The notes under the pieces are model-generated. The model did not search any database. It saw only the letters and a program-made list of their open reading frames with translations, and had not been told where the DNA came from. Source: Bacillota bacterium (GTDB lineage: Bacteria; Bacillota_G; SHA-98; UBA4971). Taken from it: a stretch of DNA of 19,118 nucleotides. Positions 1 through 4,951 of this stretch are shown here, in pieces. The DNA is taken from positions 1 through 19,118 of the forward strand of contig JAAZEW010000113.1 in the NCBI GenBank assembly GCA_012512055.1. The letters are read 5' to 3'. The position numbers and the translations under genes were made by a program. The first letter of the stretch is position 1; every line of letters starts with the position of its first letter.

Positions 1-1132
1 TGGTGAAGGCAAAGAGCATACCGAATTCCAGCGTGCCCCACATTACACGCCTTCCGCCAAACCAAATCAGAAGTGCAAGAGCAAGAGACGAGATAAGATC
101 CATGGCAGGCCTGAAAATCGCGTATACGCTGAGTTCTTGCATACCGGCACGGAAGTAGTCGTGATTGACCCGGTCAAACTCCTCGAATTTCTTTTTTTCC
201 CTGCCGAAAATCTGAATTATGCGCATTCCCGAGATATTCTCAGCCATAGCGGCATTGATCCTGGCGAGCCTTACCCTGACTGCCCTATACGCGTCCCTGG
301 CCTTCTTGCGAAATATCGCCGTAACCGTGAATATTACAGGCAGCATAGCGAAACTGACCAGTGCAAGCCTAACATTCATCTTCAACATCACTATGATGAT
401 TCCGGCAAGAAGGAAAACATCTTTGAACAAGTTCACCAAAACCGCAGTGTACATCTCATTCAGTGCGTCCATGTCATTGGTTACTCTGGTGACAAGCCGG
501 CCTATAGGGTTCTTGTCGAAGAAAGACAATGACAAGCGCTGCAAATGCCGGAAAACCTCAAGCCTCATGCTTGAGACAATCTTCAAGCCTGTGTACTGAA
601 GAGCATAAACCTGTATGTAATTGAGAAGAAATGCAAGAGTCAAAGCACCGAGTAGAATAAAGCCCAACCTTGTCACAGCGCGAATATCATACTCTTTGAA
701 TACGCGCAACTCGGCACCTGTCAGCTCTCGCCTTAGAATAACATCGCCCGGAGACTCCATTAGCAGGTAATACTTGTCCCCCACCTGTTCAATCCTGGCC
801 TTTATAGGTTCCGGGGAACTTTCGTAACCTGGCGCGGACTTACCTGTAAGTTCCCTCTCTCGGACAAATACGTATTCGTCAAATGCGATGCCCGGGCACG
901 GTTCGTCCCCTGGAGCAAACGCCAGCATAGGTTCGGTGAGGGCATTCATATGATTGTCTATTGCGATCTTTATGAGATAAGGCTGCACTAGATCCAGTCC
1001 TGTAATGAGCAGCAAAAGCGCTATACATCCCACAAGAAACCATCGATAGGGCAAGGCGTACTTAAGCAGCCTTTTCATGAGCTTCCGGTCGTATGCTTTT
1101 CCCAGTACTTCATCTTCATGATGGATGGCCAT
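1..1132 (-). CDS. ABC exporter subunit with fused membrane and ATPase domains, BmrD/YheH-like (partial, C-terminal part outside window)
   Basis: Reading the minus strand from the ATG at 1132 stays open to the window edge (about 377 codons). The product starts MAIHHEDEVLGKAYDRKLMK and is the membrane domain of a type IV ABC exporter: TM1 near residues 30-50, then TM segments after about residue 150, with typical exporter text such as SFFDKNPIGRLVTRVTNDMD and a coupling-helix region around ENISGMRIIQIFGRE. A soluble stretch of roughly 80 residues lies between TM1 and TM2; an extra extracytoplasmic segment at this place is also known in the BmrD/YheH branch. The nucleotide-binding domain is off the window. 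The gene starts 3 bp after the stop of the partner subunit, so the two are co-transcribed and very likely form a heterodimeric drug or lipid exporter. The substrate cannot be told from sequence. Confidence 0.93.
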   Translation of the reverse strand, partial: MAIHHEDEVLGKAYDRKLMKRLLKYALPYRWFLVGCIALLLLITGLDLVQPYLIKIAIDNHMNALTEPMLAFAPGDEPCPGIAFDEYVFVRERELTGKSAPGYESSPEPIKARIEQVGDKYYLLMESPGDVILRRELTGAELRVFKEYDIRAVTRLGFILLGALTLAFLLNYIQVYALQYTGLKIVSSMRLEVFRHLQRLSLSFFDKNPIGRLVTRVTNDMDALNEMYTAVLVNLFKDVFLLAGIIIVMLKMNVRLALVSFAMLPVIFTVTAIFRKKARDAYRAVRVRLARINAAMAENISGMRIIQIFGREKKKFEEFDRVNHDYFRAGMQELSVYAIFRPAMDLISSLALALLIWFGGRRVMWGTLEFGMLFAFT

Positions 1133-1135
1133 GAT

Positions 1136-2896
1136 TTATGTCTCCTCATCAGAGCTGAGTTCAGCTTCCAGCAATTGTCGCCTATGAATCTCTGCATATA
1201 GTCCCCCTGCAGCCACAAGAGACTCATGATCTCCCCTCTCGACTACTTGCCCCTCGTCTAAGACTATGATTTCATCCGCTTCCTTCAGAGTGGAGATTCT
1301 ATGGGAGATTAAGATAGTCGTCCTCCCCCGCCTTACATCCCGCAGTGACTCGAGGATCCTCTCCTCTGTTCCGGTATCCACTGCCGAGAAGCAGTCATCG
1401 AGAATTAGTATTCTGGGATCCTTAACGAGCGCTCTCGCTATTGCAACCCTCTGTTTTTGCCCGCCGGAAAGGGTAACTCCCCGCTCGCCCACAAGTGTAT
1501 CAAACCCTTTGGGAAATCCCTGGATATCATCTTTGACCCCTGCAAGTTCAGCAGCGTGTTCCACCTCTTCACGAGAAAACTCCGAACTTGCAAATCCGAT
1601 GTTTTCCCCTATTGATGCTGAAAACAAGAAGTCGTCCTGCGGCACATAGCCGATATCTCTCCTCAATATCGCCAAGGGGATCTTTGTAATATCTATCCCA
1701 TCAATGAGGAGCTCGCCGGGGGAAGGATCGTAGACTCTGAGGAGGAGATCTGTAAGAGTGCTTTTTCCACTGCCTGTACGACCAAGAATGCCCAGAGTCA
1801 TGCCTTGAGGGATTTGGAGGGTGATTCCGTGAAGCACCGGTGAAATCGCATCAGGATACTCAAATGTCAAAGCCCGAAATTCAATCTCCCCTTCAATCTC
1901 CGAAGTATCCACCGCATCCTCGTGATCAGTGATTTTCGGCTGTACCCGGAATATCAGATTAAGCCTATCCATGGACGCCATGCCTCGTTGAAGAGTGTTG
2001 ACTACCCAGCCTATTGCCATCATAGGCCATATCGCTATTCCGAGATATCCCGTAAATGCCACGAAATCACCGAGGCTTATGTCACCTAAGACAACCAACC
2101 GTCCACCGTAACCCAGTACCACCACAAAGCTAAGTCCGGCCAAATACTGCACAAGAGGCCAGAAAAGGCCCCACACCTTGACTAAATGCATGTTAGTAGC
2201 AACAAGCGTCTCATTTGAATGCATGAACCTTGCCAATTCAGCTTCTTCCTGGACAAAAGCCTTGACCACTCGGATACCGCTGAGATTCTCCTGAACAAAG
2301 TCAGTAAGGCCGGCGAAAGCTTCTTGGACTCTGAGAAACCTCGAATGTATCACTCTGGAAAACCCGGTGACGACCAGGGCAACGAAGGGTAACGGCAGAA
2401 GGCCCAGGAGTACAAGGCGAGTATCAATAGTAGTCAGCATAATCGAGACAGTGGCGATAGTGAGAAATACTGCGTCTATCGATAACATTATGCCTTGTCC
2501 GAATGCATGGCGGACTGCATGGATATCATTGGTAGCATGTGCCATCAGTTCGCCTGTCTTGTGCCTGTTGAAGAAATCCGCGGATAGCGTCTCAAGGTGG
2601 GCAAAGAACTTGTTCCTCAGAGCATAGTCAAGGAGTCTTGCCGTTCCAAACAGGTAGATGCGCCAGAAGTACCTTCCCACTGCCACAAGGACGGCTATGC
2701 CGATAATAAGAAATACGTAACGAAGGAGTCCTTGCATTGTCAAGACGCCTTCTCGAAACTCATCAGTCATATTACCGAGCAGCCGTGGAACCAGCAGTTG
2801 AAGAACATCAACAGCGAGAAAGAACAGCACCCCTATGACATACCTATACCGATGTCGCGCAAAAAAGTCATCTAACACCTGAAATTTCCGTCTCAT
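1136..2896 (-). CDS. ABC exporter subunit with degenerate catalytic site, BmrC/YheI-like
   Basis: 586-residue half-transporter: six predicted membrane helices in residues 1-310, then a nucleotide-binding domain. Visible motifs: Walker A GRTGSGKST (372-380), Q-loop Q420, signature LSGGQ (476-480), Walker B ILILD (496-500), H-loop H532. The residue after Walker B is Asp501 instead of the catalytic Glu, the hallmark of the degenerate site in heterodimeric exporters such as BmrC or TM287. The downstream gene, 3 bp away, is the expected partner. I chose the ATG at 2896 because GGAG lies 9 nt upstream; an in-frame TTG at 2911 would add five residues but has a poor site. Expression should come from the promoter at 2962-2991. 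Family assignment is secure; the substrate is unknown. Confidence 0.96.
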   Translation of the reverse strand: MRRKFQVLDDFFARHRYRYVIGVLFFLAVDVLQLLVPRLLGNMTDEFREGVLTMQGLLRYVFLIIGIAVLVAVGRYFWRIYLFGTARLLDYALRNKFFAHLETLSADFFNRHKTGELMAHATNDIHAVRHAFGQGIMLSIDAVFLTIATVSIMLTTIDTRLVLLGLLPLPFVALVVTGFSRVIHSRFLRVQEAFAGLTDFVQENLSGIRVVKAFVQEEAELARFMHSNETLVATNMHLVKVWGLFWPLVQYLAGLSFVVVLGYGGRLVVLGDISLGDFVAFTGYLGIAIWPMMAIGWVVNTLQRGMASMDRLNLIFRVQPKITDHEDAVDTSEIEGEIEFRALTFEYPDAISPVLHGITLQIPQGMTLGILGRTGSGKSTLTDLLLRVYDPSPGELLIDGIDITKIPLAILRRDIGYVPQDDFLFSASIGENIGFASSEFSREEVEHAAELAGVKDDIQGFPKGFDTLVGERGVTLSGGQKQRVAIARALVKDPRILILDDCFSAVDTGTEERILESLRDVRRGRTTILISHRISTLKEADEIIVLDEGQVVERGDHESLVAAGGLYAEIHRRQLLEAELSSDEET

Positions 2897-2961
2897 AAAT
2901 TGCAGCTCCAAATACTCTGTTGCAGCCGGGCATTACCAAACGCCCCGGGTTACCATCATAC

Positions 2962-2991
2962 ATTATAACTGTGACCGATGTCTAATGACAA
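2962..2991 (-). promoter_or_regulatory. Sigma-A promoter of the ABC exporter operon
   Basis: On the minus strand, TTGTCA (2991-2986), an 18-nt spacer and a perfect TATAAT (2967-2962). The start of transcription would be near 2955, about 60 nt before the exporter ATG. The leader contains a GC-rich hairpin (CCG-GGC/GCC-CGG, about 2950-2928 on the minus strand). ATG codons fall almost on the predicted +1 and open an 8-codon frame (MMVTRGVW). Confidence 0.75.
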
Positions 2992-2996
2992 CCAAT

Positions 2997-3020
2997 TTCC
3001 TCCGGTGTTTCCTCCGGTGT
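2997..3020. repeat. Two tandem copies of a 12-bp unit just upstream of the exporter promoter
   Basis: TTCCTCCGGTGT occurs twice head to tail (2997-3008 and 3009-3020), perfectly identical, ending 5 bp upstream of the -35 box at 2986-2991. Direct repeats spaced about one helical turn and abutting a -35 box suit an activator site such as a MerR- or TetR-type regulator; that role is inference. No regulator gene is next to it in the window. Confidence 0.6.
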
Positions 3021-3121
3021 TGCATCTAAGTAGATCGCCATGAGACCGTTGTTCTCTCCCATATTATGTTAACACAGCCCGCCCGAATCGCAAGAACTGG
3101 CCGACGTCTTCGGCGAAACTG

Positions 3122-3246
3122 GCGATTACTGGAGAAGTCGAACGGTCTTCGCCACAAGTAATCGCTAGCTCTGAGAAACGTACGTACCGTGCGAGGCCAC
3201 CCAAGACAATAGGAAAACCGGCGAAAACTAATGAACCCATACTCAG
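3122..3246 (+). repeat. Structured intergenic repeat, copy 1 (unclassified)
   Basis: The 63-bp core (3184-3246) matches 18494-18432 read on the opposite strand at 57 of 63 positions without gaps. The longest shared blocks are GTACCGTGCG and a run covering GGAAAACCGGCGAAAACTAATGA. Upstream of the core, GCGATTACT (3122-3130) and AGTAATCGC (3157-3165) form a perfect 9-bp stem; copy 2 has a shorter hairpin at the same relative place with one T-A to C-G compensatory change. A further hairpin, GCCGA/TCGGC, sits at 3100-3114. The element lies directly after the arginine decarboxylase gene and its edge overlaps that stop codon. Functional strand unknown. Short ORFs drawn through it are not credible genes. 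Confidence 0.8.
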
Positions 3247-3701
3247 TACCATAGGACGGCGCCGGCAAATGAACACCCCACTTTCTCTACCACGTGTTCC
3301 GTGGCCTTCACCATTATTCTCTCAGGATGGGCATTACGGATGGCCAGGGCTTCGCGCACCATCTTCTCAACCCTCTTCTCTGCCTCGGCTTTCCTGCATA
3401 TCCCGGTAAATTCCATGATCACGCCGAAGCTTCCGGTTATGACGCCTACGCCGATAGCAGCAGAGATAACAAGGCCGGGAACTTCGCTGCTGATAGTCCC
3501 ATATGCAATCGGCGTGAGAAATCCGGGTGGAATATCAATTTGCTGCGAATACTCAGCACCGGGGGGAAGAATACTGGAAACCCTGACAAGGTTCAAATTA
3601 CCAACGCCCGCCACAAGCAACGCCTTATCGAATGCTGTAAGTTGCGTATCCCCTTCTGCGCTTCCTACAACCAACGTGAATCTCCGTGGAGTCGGCAGCA
3701 T
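3243..3701 (-). CDS. Pyruvoyl-dependent arginine decarboxylase
   Basis: 152 residues. It matches the PvlArgDC family along its whole length: an N-terminal GSAEGDT...AFD segment, the self-cleavage site VSSILPPG (Ser42-Ser43, where Ser43 becomes the pyruvoyl group of the alpha chain), AYG...SEVPG, IMEFTG with Glu97 at the place of the proton-donor Glu of the Methanocaldococcus enzyme, and the C-terminal VEKVGCSFAGAVLWY. The reaction is arginine to agmatine plus CO2, the first step of one route to polyamines. The protein acts in the cytosol as a cleaved (alpha-beta)3 oligomer. The ATG at 3701 is chosen because GGGAGGGGG ends about 7 nt before it; a GTG six codons upstream lies inside that site. 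It follows the ktrB remnant by about 80 bp. No agmatinase or other polyamine gene is in the window. Confidence 0.93.
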   Translation of the reverse strand: MLPTPRRFTLVVGSAEGDTQLTAFDKALLVAGVGNLNLVRVSSILPPGAEYSQQIDIPPGFLTPIAYGTISSEVPGLVISAAIGVGVITGSFGVIMEFTGICRKAEAEKRVEKMVREALAIRNAHPERIMVKATEHVVEKVGCSFAGAVLWY

Positions 3702-3780
3702 TCTCTTGCCCCCTCCCACTGACTAGATTCGGAATCGCTTATATACTATGATGACTCGCGCCAAGCCGGAATGCTGATTT

Positions 3781-4118
3781 TTATCCGACCATGACTTTTT
3801 CTTCGGGATAACGCACTTGCACAACATGCTGTTTCTGAGCAATTGCAGCAGCTACTGTAAAGCGGGCCTAAACGGCCGCTGAACATAGTCAACTACAAGT
3901 CCGGTTACGCACACAGCCGATGTAGATGTAAAAAGCGCATCTTCAAAAGGAAGCCTGCCACCACTGCGAGAAGCTACCGGGAGGCTGAGGAGCACGCCAC
4001 CTGGAACTATGAGAGCAGCGAAGCCTATTACAAGAACTTGCTGCGGGCTTAACCTGCTAAACCTTCCCGAGAACTTCCGCCGGTTCCCTGACACCGGCCT
4101 TTGCGCCTCGGCAGCCAA
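3781..4118 (-). pseudogene. Potassium uptake protein KtrB/TrkH remnant: internal deletion plus frameshifts
   Basis: The intact N-terminus (TTG start at 4118 behind GGAGGAG) encodes LSPQQVLVIGFAALIVPGGV, then FTSTSAVCVTGLVV, the first pore loop of the KtrB/TrkH family. This frame then runs into junk and stops at 3852. Immediately after the VVD codons another frame reads MFSGRLGPL, and after one extra T (CCGCTTTACA where CCGCTTACA is expected) a third frame reads TVAAAIAQKQ and ends RYPEEKVMVG with TAA at 3781. Those are the canonical last residues of KtrB. About 75 N-terminal and 35 C-terminal codons remain of an expected roughly 440, so most of the channel is gone and the product cannot work. 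The promoter (4163-4190) is still intact, suggesting recent decay. No ktrA partner is nearby. Confidence 0.9.
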
Positions 4119-4162
4119 TCCAACTCCTCCGATACTCGGGACAATCCCTTAGGGGCAACGGA

Positions 4163-4190
4163 ATTATATCACTGCCGGCCCACATATCAA
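4163..4190 (-). promoter_or_regulatory. Sigma-A promoter upstream of the ktrB remnant
   Basis: Minus-strand TTGATA (4190-4185), 16-nt spacer, perfect TATAAT (4168-4163), about 45 nt before the TTG start with its GGAGGAG site. It may now serve the arginine decarboxylase gene downstream, since no strong promoter is evident between 3702 and 3781. Confidence 0.65.
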
Positions 4191-4221
4191 GAGGCGCATG
4201 GCTTCCAACAACAGATTCTTC

Positions 4222-4581
4222 TCACGCGACTCTACGATTCCGCAAGTTAATCATGTCCCCTCGCCGCCCACGCTGAACATGGGCTTCAGCCCTGAGTCTT
4301 GCGGTCTGGAGATCTTCTCCCTTTGGAACTCTCCCGGTAGCTTTCTTGTATTCCTCAATGAAGAGCTCGATGAATTTCTCCATTTTCTGATCGCCTTTTA
4401 TGCCCCATTCTTTATAGTGCTCTTCAATATAGTCCACTATGTCTACAGTAGTATCCGCAATAATCTGGTATTTGCGGTTCCTCTGATATACTTGCAGCGC
4501 ATAACCTACAAGGATTATGATTAGCGGCTCCATCACTGACTCACTGGTTATCACGTTCCAGAGAACCTTCAGCCATCTCAT
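4222..4581 (-). CDS. Small membrane protein resembling phage holin of the LLH family
   Basis: 119 residues. One hydrophobic helix near residues 15-28 (EPLIIILVGYALQVY) is followed by a charged, probably helical cytoplasmic tail with YQIIADTTVDIVDYIEEHYK, then GDQKMEKFIELFIEEYKKATG. This single-helix plus 'V-x-x-V-E-x-x' amphipathic tail pattern is what I recall for LLH-type holins, which permeabilise the membrane for endolysin release; the assignment is tentative. The ATG at 4581 is chosen because AAGGGGGTG sits 6 nt upstream. No endolysin, structural phage gene or integrase adjoins it, so it is either an orphan remnant or a domesticated small membrane protein. Confidence 0.7.
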   Translation of the reverse strand: MRWLKVLWNVITSESVMEPLIIILVGYALQVYQRNRKYQIIADTTVDIVDYIEEHYKEWGIKGDQKMEKFIELFIEEYKKATGRVPKGEDLQTARLRAEAHVQRGRRGDMINLRNRRVA

Positions 4582-4851
4582 GCATTCCACCCCCTTCCAA
4601 AGGAGAAGACATTCCTCCCCTTACATGTCTATACTAAGTAACAGCTTCGGGTTTTGTGCTATGCGCTTGCACGGAGTAGACAGCTTTTGTGCATGCATTC
4701 CGCAAGGCATAGACCGCAACATGTGGCAAACCTGCGCGAATACTGCGGAGAAGAGAGAGTCCCCGCGCCCTAAGCCCAATAGATCAACATACATAAAGGA
4801 AGACGCGGGGAACGTGGCGCTTGGGGAATTCCTGGCTTTTGTGGACCGGCG
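4582..4851. other. Non-coding stretch between divergent holin-like gene and fdhA
   Basis: I see no convincing gene here. It holds a perfect 7-bp inverted repeat, CCCCGCG (4761-4767) and CGCGGGG (4804-4810), enclosing 36 nt, upstream of the fdhA promoter. This could be an operator pair or a folded leader of a transcript starting further upstream. I could not match it to the molybdenum-cofactor riboswitch from memory. Confidence 0.4.
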
Positions 4852-4880
4852 TTGCCTTATTTTATGTTTTTTGTTATTAT
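4852..4880 (+). promoter_or_regulatory. Sigma-A promoter of the formate dehydrogenase operon
   Basis: TTGCCT (4852-4857), exactly 17 nt, TATTAT (4875-4880), in an AT-rich tract unlike its surroundings. Predicted transcription start near 4887, giving a leader of about 65 nt. The ribosome site AGAGGTG lies 5 nt before the fdhA ATG. Confidence 0.7.
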
Positions 4881-4951
4881 ATTAGCGAATTGCAACTGAA
4901 TTCAATAATCTTGAACAGCACGGAATACACTGAACGAAGAGAGGTGTCGTC

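Noticed and set aside
3184..3210. T-box leader (GGGTGG...CCGC read from the minus strand)
   Set aside because: The T-box core needs GGTGGNACCGCG; here it reads GGGTGGCCTCGCAC. No aminoacyl-tRNA synthetase or amino acid gene follows and no specifier loop was found.
3026..3276. Two overlapping minus-strand ORFs of 80 and 70 codons
   Set aside because: They run through the structured repeat, have no ribosome site and share translation with copy 2 only because the DNA repeats. Not protein-coding.
4198..4885. Plus-strand ORFs of 108 and 122 codons
   Set aside because: They are antisense to the holin-like gene or lie in promoter DNA; no ribosome site and no recognisable family.
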